From Bacillota bacterium (GTDB lineage: Bacteria > Bacillota_E > JAJZYS01 > JAJYTV01): a stretch of 9,979 nt of DNA. Positions 1 through 7,404 of the stretch are shown here, one piece after another. Below the pieces are notes generated by a model that had not been told where the DNA came from, made no database searches, and saw nothing but the letters and a program-made list of their open reading frames with translations. The DNA is taken from contig JAJZVM010000157.1 in assembly GCA_021845645.1 (NCBI GenBank), positions 1-9,979 on the forward strand. The letters are read 5' to 3'. A program made the position numbers and the translations under genes. The stretch's first letter is position 1; every line of letters begins with the position of its first letter.

Positions 1-1
1 A

Positions 2-109
2 GCTTGCGTCCGGGTACCGCGCGACGGTCAGCCCCAAACCCCGCTAGGCCCGAGAGGGAGCAACGGTACAGGGTGGAGCCGGGCGATGCGGTGCGCCTGG
101 GCGCAAGGC
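2..109 (+). ncRNA. ffs: Signal recognition particle RNA (4.5S/scRNA type)
   Basis: This RNA would bind Ffh and form the core of the SRP, which delivers nascent membrane and secreted proteins to FtsY and the translocon. The apical part at about 46-68 carries the conserved helix 8 pattern: an AGG side, a short stem capped by a GNRA tetraloop (GAGA, where GGAA is more usual), and the GGAGCA side of the symmetric Ffh-binding loop. Flanking bases fold into a rod: TGCG at 5-8 pairs with CGCA at 102-105, and ACCGC near 12-16 pairs with GCGGT near 88-92. It lies just upstream of dnaX, as scr does in Bacillus. The visible rod is about 100 nt, like the short Alu-less form. Because the window starts at base 1, a longer 5' part cannot be excluded, and the exact ends are inferred. 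Confidence 0.83.
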
Positions 110-115
110 CTTTCA

Positions 116-149
116 GACGGAGAGCTGTGCCACGACACGGCTCTCCGTC
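116..149 (+). terminator. Long GC-rich hairpin between SRP RNA and dnaX
   Basis: GACGGAGAGC (116-125) pairs perfectly with GCTCTCCGTC (140-149), and four more pairs extend the stem inward to a six-base loop (130-135). AGGCC at 106-110 and GGCCT at 150-154 could extend it outward. No T tract follows, so it may be a weak terminator, an attenuator or a processing site that separates the SRP RNA from the dnaX message. The structure is seen in the sequence; its function is inferred. Confidence 0.5.
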
Positions 150-190
150 GGCCTACAGGTGCCCGGCCATCCCGGGAAGAATAACCTGCC

Positions 191-197
191 GGAGGTG
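191..197 (+). promoter_or_regulatory. Ribosome binding site deciding the TTG start of dnaX
   Basis: GGAGGTG lies 6-8 bases before a TTG at 204-206. No comparable site precedes the in-frame ATG at 159, and only the TTG start gives the usual DnaX N-terminus (MYRALYRSFRP). Confidence 0.75.
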
Positions 198-203
198 ACA
201 GCG

Positions 204-1601
204 TTGTACCGTGCCCTCTACCGTAGCTTCAGACCCGCGCGCTTCGGCGATGTGATCGGGCAGGAGCTTGCGGTGCGGGTCTTGCGCAACGCGGTCCGGC
301 GTGGCCGTATCGCCCATGCGTACCTGCTTTCCGGTCCACGCGGCACCGGAAAGACATCGCTCGCCAAGATCATGGCACGCGCCGTGAACTGCCTTGATCC
401 GCAGGACGGCGAACCGTGCGGCAAGTGCAGCGTCTGCACGGGCAGCGGTCTGCACACCGTGGAGATTGATGCGGCGAGCAACCGCGGCATCGACGAGATC
501 CGGGACCTGCGCGAGCGGGCGCGCTACGCCCCGCCCGAGGGACGGTACAGGGTCTACATCGTGGATGAGGTCCACATGCTGACCACAGAGGCGTTCAACG
601 CCCTGCTCAAGCTGCTCGAGGAGCCACCGCCGCAGCTCCTGTTCATGCTGGCCACGACAGAACCGCATCGCCTGCCCGCGACCGTGCTGTCGCGCTGCCA
701 GCGCCTGAGCCTCCTGCCGCACAGCGAGGAGAATATCGAGCGGCAACTGCTCGCTATCGCCCCGGCTGCGGAGATCACGGTCGATTCCGAAGCGGCGAAG
801 CTTGTCGCGCGCAAGGCGGACGGGAGCCTGCGCGACGCCCTCGCGCTCCTGGAACTGTGCGCAGGGCATGGAGATGGCAGGGTGGATCTCGAGACAGTCC
901 TGCTCGCGACGGGCTCGCTGGATGAGGCCGAGATCGGGAACTTTCTTGAGATGATCACGCACGGTGATGGCCCTGCGGCGCTTGATTGGCTTGCGGTGCA
1001 AGAAGCGCGAGGTGCTGATCTGCGCCAGCTGGCTGGCGATGCGATCGAGATCCTGCGCAGGCGCATGCACGCGGCGTTCGCCTCGCATCATGACGCGGAC
1101 GCGCCGGTGCTGCTGCGCCTCCTCGAGCGTCTGGCCGCTCTCGATACCGACCTGCGACGGGGCATGGAGTCTCGGCTGGCCTGGGAGCTCCTGGCCGCAC
1201 ACGGGCTGGCGGCGGAAGAACAGGTGAAGGAGGCCCCGGCCTCGCCGCCGGCGCAGGCCGTCCCTGCGAGGGCGGTGCGGCGGGCGCAGCCGGAGACGCG
1301 ACTGCCATCGCCTGCACCGGCGGCCGCGCCGCGGCCGCGGTCGGATCCGGCGGCCAAGCCGGTTTCGAGTGAGTTCCACGCGGGCTTTATCGGGCGCGTG
1401 CACGACGCTCGCGCCAAGGCTGTGCTCGAGCATGCTCAGGTGTACGATGCCGGCGACAGTTGGGAGGTGCGCTTTCGGGCCCGGCCCCTGCTCGCAGTGG
1501 CCGAGCTGCCGGAGGTGGAACGCGCCATCAGAAACGCGCTGGAACGCGCGGGCGGTGCCCGCCCTGTTCGTTTCACCGTTTCCGAGCAAGGAGGAGATTG
1601 A
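204..1601 (+). CDS. dnaX: DNA polymerase III subunit tau/gamma (clamp loader ATPase)
   Basis: This is the ATPase subunit of the clamp loader, which places the beta sliding clamp on primed DNA and, as tau, tethers the polymerase at the fork. From the TTG start it has 465 aa. Motifs: Walker A GPRGTGKT (44-51); a zinc module with Cys 63, 72, 75 and 78; Walker B ending in DE (121-122) within VYIVDEVHML; the SRC motif (163-165); and the sensor II region GSLRDA (207-212). A collar domain (about 231-340) is followed by a Pro/Ala-rich linker (about 341-388) and a small C-terminal domain. At 465 aa it is clearly shorter than E. coli tau (643 aa). I see no A-rich slippery site of the E. coli kind, so one isoform is likely. 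The stop is directly followed by the GTG of ybaB, which indicates co-transcription. The TTG start may limit expression. Confidence 0.96.
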   Translation: MYRALYRSFRPARFGDVIGQELAVRVLRNAVRRGRIAHAYLLSGPRGTGKTSLAKIMARAVNCLDPQDGEPCGKCSVCTGSGLHTVEIDAASNRGIDEIRDLRERARYAPPEGRYRVYIVDEVHMLTTEAFNALLKLLEEPPPQLLFMLATTEPHRLPATVLSRCQRLSLLPHSEENIERQLLAIAPAAEITVDSEAAKLVARKADGSLRDALALLELCAGHGDGRVDLETVLLATGSLDEAEIGNFLEMITHGDGPAALDWLAVQEARGADLRQLAGDAIEILRRRMHAAFASHHDADAPVLLRLLERLAALDTDLRRGMESRLAWELLAAHGLAAEEQVKEAPASPPAQAVPARAVRRAQPETRLPSPAPAAAPRPRSDPAAKPVSSEFHAGFIGRVHDARAKAVLEHAQVYDAGDSWEVRFRARPLLAVAELPEVERAIRNALERAGGARPVRFTVSEQGGD

Positions 1602-1916
1602 GTGGGTTTCGGCAACATGCAGCAGATGATGAAACAGGTCCAGAAGATGCAGCGTGACATGCAGCGCGTTCAGGAGGAACTGAAGGAACGCGAGGTCGAG
1701 GGAAGCGCCGGGGGCGGCGCAGTCCAGGTCGCCATGACGTGCGGCTTCGACGTGAAGTCTGTCACGATCAAGGCTGAGGCCGTCGACGCCAGCGACCCTG
1801 AATTTCTTGCGGAGCTGGTGCGCCAGGCGATGCAGTCCGCGCTCGACCGCATTCAGGAGGTGACGCAGAGCGAAATGGGCAAGGTGACGGGCGGCATGCG
1901 CCTGCCCGGAATGTGA
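1602..1916 (+). CDS. ybaB: YbaB/EbfC family nucleoid-associated protein
   Basis: This is a small DNA-binding protein of the YbaB/EbfC (YaaK) family. Members form dimers that bind DNA and are encoded next to dnaX and recR in many bacteria. It has 104 aa, the normal family length. An N-terminal Met/Gln/Lys-rich helix (about 5-32, coiled-coil-like, containing QQMMKQVQKMQRDM) leads into a Gly-rich turn (33-40), a beta region (VQVAMTCGFDVKSVTI, 41-56), and a C-terminal helix with a GGMRLPGM end (97-104). The GTG start abuts the dnaX stop, and AAGGAGGAG inside the end of dnaX is the ribosome binding site. The stop overlaps the recR start by four bases, so dnaX-ybaB-recR is almost certainly one operon with translational coupling. 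Confidence 0.95.
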   Translation: MGFGNMQQMMKQVQKMQRDMQRVQEELKEREVEGSAGGGAVQVAMTCGFDVKSVTIKAEAVDASDPEFLAELVRQAMQSALDRIQEVTQSEMGKVTGGMRLPGM

Positions 1917-2515
1917 GTGCGCGGTTCCCCGAACCTGTCGCCAGGCTGATCGAGGAACTGGCCAAGCTGCCCGGCATCGGTCCGAAATCGGCCCAGCGCC
2001 TTGCCTACCATCTGCTCAACCAGGACGAGGCCTCTATCAGACGCCTGGCGGACGCCTTAGTTGGCGCCAAGCAGCGCGTCGTGCGCTGTAACGTCTGCCA
2101 GAATATCGCCGACCGGGATCCTTGCGAGATCTGCAGCGACACCCGCAGGGACAAGACCATGCTGCTGGTCGTGGAGGATGCGCGCGATGTCGTGGCCATC
2201 GAGCGCACGGCGGAGTACAGGGGACTTTATCATGTGCTGGGCGGCACCATCTCGCCGATAGAGGGGATCGGGCCCGAACAGCTTCATGTGCGCGAACTGG
2301 TTGCGCGGCTCGGCCAGGAGCCGATCGCAGAGGTCATCCTCGCCACCGACCCTGATGTGGAGGGAGACGCTACAGCACTCTACATCGCACGCCTTGTGCG
2401 GCGTGATGACCTCAAAGTGACCAGGATCGCTCGGGGGCTTCCTGTCGGCGGCGATATCGACTTCGCGGACGAGGTGACGCTGGTCCGCGCCCTGGAGGGC
2501 AGACAGGCCTTCTGA
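1913..2515 (+). CDS. recR: Recombination mediator protein RecR
   Basis: RecR acts with RecO (and RecF) to load RecA on SSB-coated single-stranded DNA during gap repair. It has 200 aa, the standard length. Domains in order: an N-terminal helix-hairpin-helix (about 7-35, with [18 protein letters not shown]); a C4 zinc finger with Cys 59, 62, 71 and 74; a Toprim domain starting at [10 protein letters not shown] (84-93) with [11 protein letters not shown] (111-121); [12 protein letters not shown] (144-155); and a C-terminal [16 protein letters not shown] segment (175-190). The GTG start overlaps the ybaB stop (GTGA). In the Bacillus order the next genes would be yaaL and bofA. Here they lie about 3.3 kb downstream, beyond hppA and a minus-strand gene. 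Confidence 0.97.
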   Translation: MSARFPEPVARLIEELAKLPGIGPKSAQRLAYHLLNQDEASIRRLADALVGAKQRVVRCNVCQNIADRDPCEICSDTRRDKTMLLVVEDARDVVAIERTAEYRGLYHVLGGTISPIEGIGPEQLHVRELVARLGQEPIAEVILATDPDVEGDATALYIARLVRRDDLKVTRIARGLPVGGDIDFADEVTLVRALEGRQAF

Positions 2516-2532
2516 GCCCGCGCCGGGCGGGC
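2516..2532 (+). terminator. GC hairpin immediately after the recR stop
   Basis: GCCCGC (2516-2521) and GCGGGC (2527-2532) pair across a five-base loop directly behind the recR stop codon. The run of T expected of an intrinsic terminator is missing, so it may only partly stop transcription or may protect the 3' end of the mRNA. Confidence 0.4.
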
Positions 2533-2561
2533 GTTCACCGCTATGCACCGACCCATCCATT

Positions 2562-2570
2562 TGTTATCCT
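2562..2570 (+). promoter_or_regulatory. Candidate extended -10 promoter for hppA
   Basis: TGTTATCCT matches an extended -10 element (TGn followed by TATCCT) about 50 bases before the preferred hppA start. No good -35 box is visible at the usual distance, so this is a modest call. It would give hppA a transcript separate from dnaX-ybaB-recR. Confidence 0.35.
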
Positions 2571-2618
2571 GCATCTGGTGTGCATTCGCGCGGCTCCGGT
2601 CACGAGGGGCTGCGCTTC

Positions 2619-4688
2619 ATGCAGAAGCCCGAGCAGAACGAAAGGGGGACAGCATCCGACCTTAACGTCGAGATGCGGCAAATGAGTTTCTCGCAGGTGT
2701 TGATTCCGGTCATCGCCGCGCTCATCGCAATCGTCTTCGGCATCTTCCTCATTTCGTCGGTGCTGCGCATGAGCGCGGGCAACGATCGCATGCAGCAGAT
2801 CTCGAAGGCGATTCAGCAGGGCGCAATGGCTTACATGAACCGCCAGTACACCACGGTGGGCATCGTGGCGATCGTCCTGTTCCTCATCATTGGCTTCGCA
2901 CTCGGTTTCCAGACCGGGATCTACTTTCTGATCGGTGCCATTCTGTCCGGCGCGGCCGGGTACACGGGAATGAACGTGGCGGTGCGCGCCAATGTGCGCA
3001 CGGCTGAAGCCGCTCGCCAGGGTCTAGGTGCCGCCCTGCGCGTCGCAACGCGCGGTGGCGCGGTCACGGGCCTCATGGTGGTGGGCCTCGGCCTTCTTGG
3101 TACCTCCATCCTTAGCCTCTTTGTGCATGATCCCGCAGCCCTCGTGGGTTACGGGTTCGGCGCGTCGCTGATCTCGGCGTTCGCCCGATTGGGCGGCGGT
3201 ATCTACACCAAGGCGGCTGACGTCGGTGCCGACCTCGTCGGCAAGGTCGAGGCTGGCATCCCGGAGGATGACCCACGCAACCCGGCTGTTATCGCGGACA
3301 ACGTCGGCGACAACGTCGGCGACTGCGCCGGCATGGCGGCTGACCTCTTCGAGACGTACGTCGTCACGACGGTCGCGACCATGCTGCTAGGCTACCTGCT
3401 GTTCAACGGCGCGTCGTACGCCCTCGTCTACCCGCTCGTCCTGGGCGGCATTTCGATGGTCGCGTCGGTCATCGGCATCATCTTCGTCGGATCGCCGACC
3501 GAGGGTAGCCGGGTCATGAACGCCCTCTACCGCGGCGTCTGGGTGAACGCCATCCTGGCGCTGGTGGGCTTCTACTTCGCGACGACCTACTACTTGCATG
3601 ACATCAAGTACTTTGTGGCCGCGATCATTGGTGTCGCGATCACGCTGATCCTGATGTACATCACAGACTACTACACCTCGGCACGGTTCAGCCCTGTCAA
3701 AGGTATCGCGGAGGCTTCGGTCACCGGTCACGCGACCAACATCATCTCGGGCTTCGCCGTCGCACTGAAGTCCACGGGCTGGCCGGTCATCGTGATCTCG
3801 ATCGGCATCATCGCCGCCTACACCATCGCCGGCATCTACGGGGTGGGTGTCGCGGCCATGGCGCTCATCTCGATGGCAGGCATGATCGTCACCCTGGACT
3901 CCTTCGGCCCGATCACCGACAACGCTGGCGGCATCGCGGAGATGGCCGACATGCCGGAGTCGGTGCGCAATGTCACCGACCCGCTGGACTCGGTGGGCAA
4001 CACGACGAAGGCTGTTACGAAGGGCTACGCGATTGGTTCGGCCGCGCTGGCGGCGCTCGTGCTCTTCTACTCCTTCACGCGAGTCCTCACCGACACGACC
4101 CACACCTCTATGCGCTTCGACCTCTCCAACCCGTTGGTCCTGATCGGGCTCTTTCTGGGCGGCATCTTGCCGTTCATCTTCTCGTCACGGACCATCGAGG
4201 CGGTTGGACGCGCGGCGTTCCACATTGTCGAGGAGGTTCGTCGCCAGTTCCGCGAGATCCCGGGTATCATGGAGGGCACGGCAATGCCGGACTACGCCCG
4301 CAGCGTCGACATCGTGACGAAGGCTGCCCTGCACGAGATGATCGTGCCCGCGTTGATCCCGGTCCTCGCGCCGCTGTTGATCGGCTTCATCCTTGGCCCT
4401 GTCGCTCTCGGTGCCGCCCTGATCGGGTCGATCGTGACCGGCCTGATGCTGGCGATCATGATGACCGCCGGCGGTGGCGCCTGGGACAACGCGAAGAAGT
4501 ACATCGAGGATGGCAACTTCGGGGGCAAGGGCACCCTGGCGCACCAGGCGTCGGTCACAGGGGACACGGTCGGCGACCCGTTCAAGGATACGGCAGGTCC
4601 GGCCATCAACCCGATGATCAAGATCATCAACGTTGTTGCCCTTCTAATCGCGCCGTTGGTTGCAACCCACTTCCTGCTGCACCTCTAG
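2619..4688 (+). CDS. hppA: Membrane-bound proton-pumping inorganic pyrophosphatase, K+-independent type
   Basis: This polytopic enzyme couples hydrolysis of pyrophosphate to proton export across the cytoplasmic membrane, recovering energy from biosynthetic PPi. It has 689 aa from ATG 2619, which follows GAGGGG at nine bases. In-frame starts at 2580 (GTG), 2673 and 2682 (ATG) are possible. Active-site signatures are intact: [11 protein letters not shown] (201-211), [11 protein letters not shown] (228-238), [13 protein letters not shown] (434-446) and [10 protein letters not shown] (648-657). Many hydrophobic spans are visible, beginning near residues 27-48 and ending near 667-687. The [10 protein letters not shown] segment (460-469) has Lys at 464, where K+-dependent enzymes have Ala; this is the known mark of K+-independent, H+-pumping members. 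It sits between recR and the displaced yaaL, has its own candidate promoter and a terminator, and is probably a single-gene unit. Confidence 0.96.
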   Translation: MQKPEQNERGTASDLNVEMRQMSFSQVLIPVIAALIAIVFGIFLISSVLRMSAGNDRMQQISKAIQQGAMAYMNRQYTTVGIVAIVLFLIIGFALGFQTGIYFLIGAILSGAAGYTGMNVAVRANVRTAEAARQGLGAALRVATRGGAVTGLMVVGLGLLGTSILSLFVHDPAALVGYGFGASLISAFARLGGGIYTKAADVGADLVGKVEAGIPEDDPRNPAVIADNVGDNVGDCAGMAADLFETYVVTTVATMLLGYLLFNGASYALVYPLVLGGISMVASVIGIIFVGSPTEGSRVMNALYRGVWVNAILALVGFYFATTYYLHDIKYFVAAIIGVAITLILMYITDYYTSARFSPVKGIAEASVTGHATNIISGFAVALKSTGWPVIVISIGIIAAYTIAGIYGVGVAAMALISMAGMIVTLDSFGPITDNAGGIAEMADMPESVRNVTDPLDSVGNTTKAVTKGYAIGSAALAALVLFYSFTRVLTDTTHTSMRFDLSNPLVLIGLFLGGILPFIFSSRTIEAVGRAAFHIVEEVRRQFREIPGIMEGTAMPDYARSVDIVTKAALHEMIVPALIPVLAPLLIGFILGPVALGAALIGSIVTGLMLAIMMTAGGGAWDNAKKYIEDGNFGGKGTLAHQASVTGDTVGDPFKDTAGPAINPMIKIINVVALLIAPLVATHFLLHL

Positions 4689-4698
4689 GCGAAGGTGC

Positions 4699-4733
4699 AG
4701 GCGCCCGCACCGGTACAGCCGGGGCGGGCGCCT
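4699..4733 (+). terminator. Intrinsic-type terminator after hppA
   Basis: AGGCGCCCGC (4699-4708) pairs with GCGGGCGCCT (4724-4733); the loop region contains a further possible CCGG pairing. TGCTTGT follows, which is only a weak T tract. The hairpin lies ten bases after the hppA stop and should end its transcript. Confidence 0.65.
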
Positions 4734-4749
4734 TGCTTGTATATGCCCG

Positions 4750-4835
4750 GCATGGGCGCGTGACCCCGATGGTGAGAGTCCAGCACCGGGGTTGCTGCCT
4801 CAACCGTTAGCCGAAGGACAGGGCATCCACCCCTG
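4750..4835 (+). mobile_element. Probable 5' fragment of a group II intron (truncated)
   Basis: From memory, this stretch matches the conserved first ~100 bases (domain I) of bacterial group II introns. The visible blocks are GCGTGACC (about 4758-4765), GATGGTGAGAGTCC (about 4768-4781), and CAACCGTTAGCCGAAGGACA followed by GGGCATCCAC (4801-4830). They come in the family's order and approximate spacing. The likeness then stops; there is no reverse transcriptase gene and no recognisable domain V or VI downstream. It is therefore best read as a dead remnant left between hppA and the minus-strand gene. No alignment could be run, so a chance or unrelated structured RNA remains possible. Confidence 0.55.
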
Positions 4836-4852
4836 TCGGGCAAGGCCCGCCT

Positions 4853-5350
4853 TCAGATGTAGCGCGGGGCGACGGCCGCGTAACGCGCGGACCACGCCGG
4901 GATAACGGTACCGTCCAAATGTGCAGTCAGGCGATCGAGGTACGCATGGGTGCCGGGGACGAACCCTCTGGCGTCGTGCGGTTTCAGGCCGCTGTGACTG
5001 AAGGTCAGAACGGTCCCGTCGCCATCGGAGACGAGTTCGTAGCGCACCATGCTGGCGCTTACGATCGCCTGGTGCCATTCGTGCCCCAACACATGCGGCG
5101 GATCCCACACCACAATTCGGCCGCTCATGTGCTTTGCCGACGTGGGCACTGGAGGGTCGTCGGGGTCGGTTTCGATCATGCCACCTGCGCGGGGCTCGAT
5201 CGTGGTTTGTCCGAACCACCGAGCCCGGTGCTCCGGGTCCGTGATCGCCTGCCACACTCGCTCTATGGGGTGTGCCAGACGCCGCACGAAGATCAATGTG
5301 GCGACGTCATCCTCGATCCTTACGGTGCCCGTGTCGTCGAAGATCTGCAT
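4853..5350 (-). CDS. SRPBCC / AHSA1-like (START-like fold) protein
   Basis: This is a 165-aa cytoplasmic protein of the SRPBCC superfamily, in the group related to the Activator of Hsp90 ATPase C-terminal domain. The fold makes a deep hydrophobic pocket, but the ligand of bacterial members is usually unknown. Supporting features: LAHPIERVWQAITDPEHRARWFG (25-47, split here as LAHPIERVW then AITDPEHRARWFG), the typical first helix with a Trp; RAGGMIETD (54-62); SGRIVVWDPPHVLGHEW (76-92); and a C-terminal amphipathic helix HAYLDRLTAHLDG (135-147). The ATG at 5348-5350 has only a weak upstream AAAGG-type site. It is the only convincing gene on the minus strand and is flanked by an intron remnant and a gene-poor stretch, which suggests later arrival. 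The substrate cannot be inferred. Confidence 0.85.
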   Translation of the reverse strand: MQIFDDTGTVRIEDDVATLIFVRRLAHPIERVWQAITDPEHRARWFGQTTIEPRAGGMIETDPDDPPVPTSAKHMSGRIVVWDPPHVLGHEWHQAIVSASMVRYELVSDGDGTVLTFSHSGLKPHDARGFVPGTHAYLDRLTAHLDGTVIPAWSARYAAVAPRYI

Positions 5351-5865
5351 CCGCTAGCTCACTTGCCTTTCTTAACCTGTGGATGGTCCATCGTAACCAT
5401 GGTCCGGGGAGATGACAGAGAACCTACCCCGGCGGCTTTGAGACGCACTTCAATCATGCGTCCAAAGGGGCAGACCGGAGTAGCCCGTCAGATCGTCCGT
5501 GAAGGTGCCGGCATGAGACCAAGCCCCCAGACGATCACGGGTCAACTCCCCGAGTCTTTCTGCCATGGCCCAAAGGTTCCTGTCGTGCCAGCCTTATCGA
5601 GCTCCAGCAAGAGAGCAGGTCGAAGCGTCTGCGTCGCTGCGTCGCAGGCGTTGACGTCTAAGCCGATCATGGTCCCCTGGCGAGGACTACCGTCGGGATA
5701 GCGGCCGGGCTCGGCGGGAGCCGCAAAGACATCCATGGTATATGGGACTCGGCATTTACCGCCAAGATGATATGCACTCATGCGGTGGCCACTGCCGCTG
5801 CCCAAGCAGGCCGCTCGTGTCTTACCCCTACGGCGTTGGGCAAAGATGGCGCCGGGTGATGCAAA
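5351..5865. other. About 500 bases without a convincing gene
   Basis: No recognisable intact gene was found here on either strand. On the minus strand a reading frame ending at 5542 encodes a segment (about 5780-5542) with GTMIGLDVNACDA and FGPW, which faintly recalls the C-terminal part of family 9 carbohydrate-binding (CBM9-like) domains. It has no clear start or partner domain, and upstream of about 5866 it is merely antisense to yaaL. A 32-codon minus-strand frame (5359-5457) ends eight bases before the SRPBCC start and could be a leader peptide or chance. Third-position GC looks lower than in the neighbouring genes. The stretch may hold decayed genes. Confidence 0.4.
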
Positions 5866-6090
5866 GTGCATTGGACTTCGGTCTGGGAACTGGCTGCCGG
5901 CCATGCGGGAGTGGCCGGACAGCAGGACGTGGAACTGTTCGACCTTGCGCAGGCAGCCAAGCGGGAACTGGAGGCGGCTCGGGCACAGTTCGAGGAAGTG
6001 CGCGATCCGGATCTTGTCGATCACGCAATCTTTCGCATGCAGGCCGCCGAACGCCACTACGTATACCTCCTGCGCGAAGCTGGACGCTGA
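5866..6090 (+). CDS. yaaL: YaaL family protein (DUF2508)
   Basis: This is a small soluble protein of unknown function. The DUF2508/YaaL family is found in Firmicutes, usually between recR and bofA. It has 74 aa, matching the usual length. The diagnostic part is one long amphipathic helix region: LAQAAKRELEAARAQFEEV (27-45), then DPDLVDHAIFRMQAAERHY (48-66) and the family's closing YLLREAGR (67-74). The GTG start at 5866 follows GGGTGAT with good spacing; GTG 5911 is an alternative that still keeps the conserved part. Its partner bofA follows after 119 bases, while recR is about 3.3 kb upstream, so the ancestral cluster has been split. Confidence 0.82.
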   Translation: MHWTSVWELAAGHAGVAGQQDVELFDLAQAAKRELEAARAQFEEVRDPDLVDHAIFRMQAAERHYVYLLREAGR

Positions 6091-6194
6091 CCGCACCCCC
6101 CCGAAGCGGGTATTGGGAATGCCAGATCGGGGGACACGCCTGACCATCGGTAACTAGTCCTTCTTTCCTTGAGCGGCGAGTCATAGACTGCCGC

Positions 6195-6205
6195 AAGAGG
6201 TGATC
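6195..6205 (+). promoter_or_regulatory. Strong ribosome binding site of bofA
   Basis: AAGAGGTGATC is nearly fully complementary to the 3' end of 16S rRNA and lies five bases before ATG 6210. It fixes the start and fits a Firmicutes-like translation signal. Confidence 0.7.
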
Positions 6206-6209
6206 CTGC

Positions 6210-6470
6210 ATGGCCGCCCTGTGGCCGTATGGTGCGGGCGTCGTCGGGGGGCTTGCCCTGCTCTACTGGATGCTGCCGGACGTCGCGCAGACAGTGCTAG
6301 TGATCGCAATGCGCCTGCTCGCCGGCGGCGCTGTGCTCTATGGGGCGGATCTGCTGATGAAGCCATACGGCTTCGCGATCGGGGTCAACCCCGTGACAGC
6401 CGGCGTCCTGGGCTTCCTTGGGGTACCCGGGGCCGCGGTGCTGCTCCTCTGGCACGGTCTCTACGGGTAA
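6210..6470 (+). CDS. bofA: BofA family pro-sigma-K processing inhibitor homologue
   Basis: In Bacillus, BofA is a membrane protein of the mother cell that, with SpoIVFA, holds the protease SpoIVFB inactive until the forespore signals, delaying sigma-K maturation. This product has 86 aa, the family size, with three hydrophobic spans (about 8-27, 29-48 and 62-83). The conserved family signature IGVNPVTAGVLGFLGVPG lies at 57-74. Its place behind yaaL, with an rRNA operon further downstream, repeats the B. subtilis order and strengthens the call. It implies descent from a spore former. Whether the organism still sporulates cannot be told from this window, and BofA-like proteins also occur in some non-sporulating relatives. 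Confidence 0.85.
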   Translation: MAALWPYGAGVVGGLALLYWMLPDVAQTVLVIAMRLLAGGAVLYGADLLMKPYGFAIGVNPVTAGVLGFLGVPGAAVLLLWHGLYG

Positions 6471-6564
6471 AGAGGCAGCTTCAGCATGCATACCGCTCGG
6501 CAGGGGGCAAGGACCTTCTGGGCGAAGCAGGTCGCCCATGCGAACTGCAAGCGGAGGGGACGCA

Positions 6565-7347
6565 ATGCTGGCGCCAGGTACGCTGAAAGGGCAGGTTGCC
6601 ATCGTCACGGGTGGCGGTACCGGCATCGGACTTGGCATCGCACGTGAGATCGGCCGACTCGGCGGGATCGTCGTGCTGGCGAGCAGGAATCGGGAACATC
6701 TCGCGTCTGCGGTGGAAGAGCTCAAGCGGGACGGTGTCGAGGCGGCTTTCCACGCCACGGACGTCCGTGATCCGGAGAATGTCGAAGAACTGGTCGCAAG
6801 CACGCTGGAGCGGTTCGGCCAGCTTGACATCCTTGTAAACAACGCAGCAGGGAACTTTATCGTCGACGCGGACAAGCTCTCGGTGAACGGCTTCAATGCG
6901 GTGGTAGGCATCGTGCTCCATGGCACGTTCCACTGCACGCGAGCGGCTGGGCTCGAGATGATTCGCAGCGGCCGCGGGGGCAAGATCCTGAACCTTGTCG
7001 CCGCTTACGCCTGGACTGGCGGTCCGAAGACGCTCCACTCGGCGGTGGCCAAGGCGGGTGTGGTTGCGATGACGCGAACACTGGCGGTCGAGTGGGCGCA
7101 GCATGGCATCCGCGTCAATGCGCTCTGCCCGGGGCCCGTTGATACCGAAATGTCCCGGGCACAGCTCTGGGCTGCACCCGAGATCCGCGACCAACTGCTC
7201 CGCTCTGTGCCCGTAGGACGCTTCGGCAGCGTCGAGGAGGTCGCGCAGGCGGCATCATATCTGGTCTCGCCTTATGCCGACTTTATCAACGGCGAGGTGC
7301 TGGTCATCGACGGTGGCGAGTGGCTGGGAAAGGGGTTTGCGGGCTAG
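6565..7347 (+). CDS. fadH: SDR-family oxidoreductase, probable 2,4-dienoyl-CoA reductase
   Basis: This is a short-chain dehydrogenase/reductase of 260 aa. Its closest recalled relatives are B. subtilis FadH (YkuF) and mitochondrial DECR, which use NADPH to reduce 2,4-dienoyl-CoA during breakdown of polyunsaturated fatty acids. Motifs: the nucleotide-binding TGGGTGIG (15-22); ASRN (39-42), with an Arg fitting NADPH; VNNAAGNFI (91-99), with the AAGNF form typical of dienoyl-CoA reductases; and CPGPVDTEM (188-196). The usual SDR YxxxK is replaced by SAVAK (159-163): Ser stands where Tyr is expected, as in the DECR group. ATG 6565 follows GCGGAGGGG; the frame is open further upstream, but no site supports an earlier start. 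Exact substrate specificity is inferred; another enoyl/dienoyl-CoA reductase is possible. Confidence 0.85.
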   Translation: MLAPGTLKGQVAIVTGGGTGIGLGIAREIGRLGGIVVLASRNREHLASAVEELKRDGVEAAFHATDVRDPENVEELVASTLERFGQLDILVNNAAGNFIVDADKLSVNGFNAVVGIVLHGTFHCTRAAGLEMIRSGRGGKILNLVAAYAWTGGPKTLHSAVAKAGVVAMTRTLAVEWAQHGIRVNALCPGPVDTEMSRAQLWAAPEIRDQLLRSVPVGRFGSVEEVAQAASYLVSPYADFINGEVLVIDGGEWLGKGFAG

Positions 7348-7404
7348 AAGTCGGGCTCGCCCCTGTTATGCGCAACCGACCCTTGCAACCTTGGAGGTGG
7401 TGTG

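Noticed and set aside
153..1589. 478-codon open frame on the minus strand
   Set aside because: It is fully antisense to dnaX, is rich in Arg and Gln with no recognisable motif, and is a by-product of high GC coding on the other strand.
3387..4103. 238-codon open frame on the minus strand
   Set aside because: It is antisense to hppA, with a very Asp/Arg/His-rich composition typical of a shadow frame.
5359..5457. 32-codon minus-strand frame just upstream of the SRPBCC gene
   Set aside because: It is too short, has no family match and no clear ribosome binding site; mentioned only as part of the gene-poor stretch.
4919..5701. 260-codon open frame on the plus strand
   Set aside because: It is mostly antisense to the SRPBCC gene, which has clear family features; no motif or ribosome binding site was seen.
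6519..6538. Hairpin TGGGCGA/TCGCCCA between bofA and the reductase gene
   Set aside because: It has a seven-pair stem but no T tract and an ordinary position; not enough to call a terminator or riboswitch.
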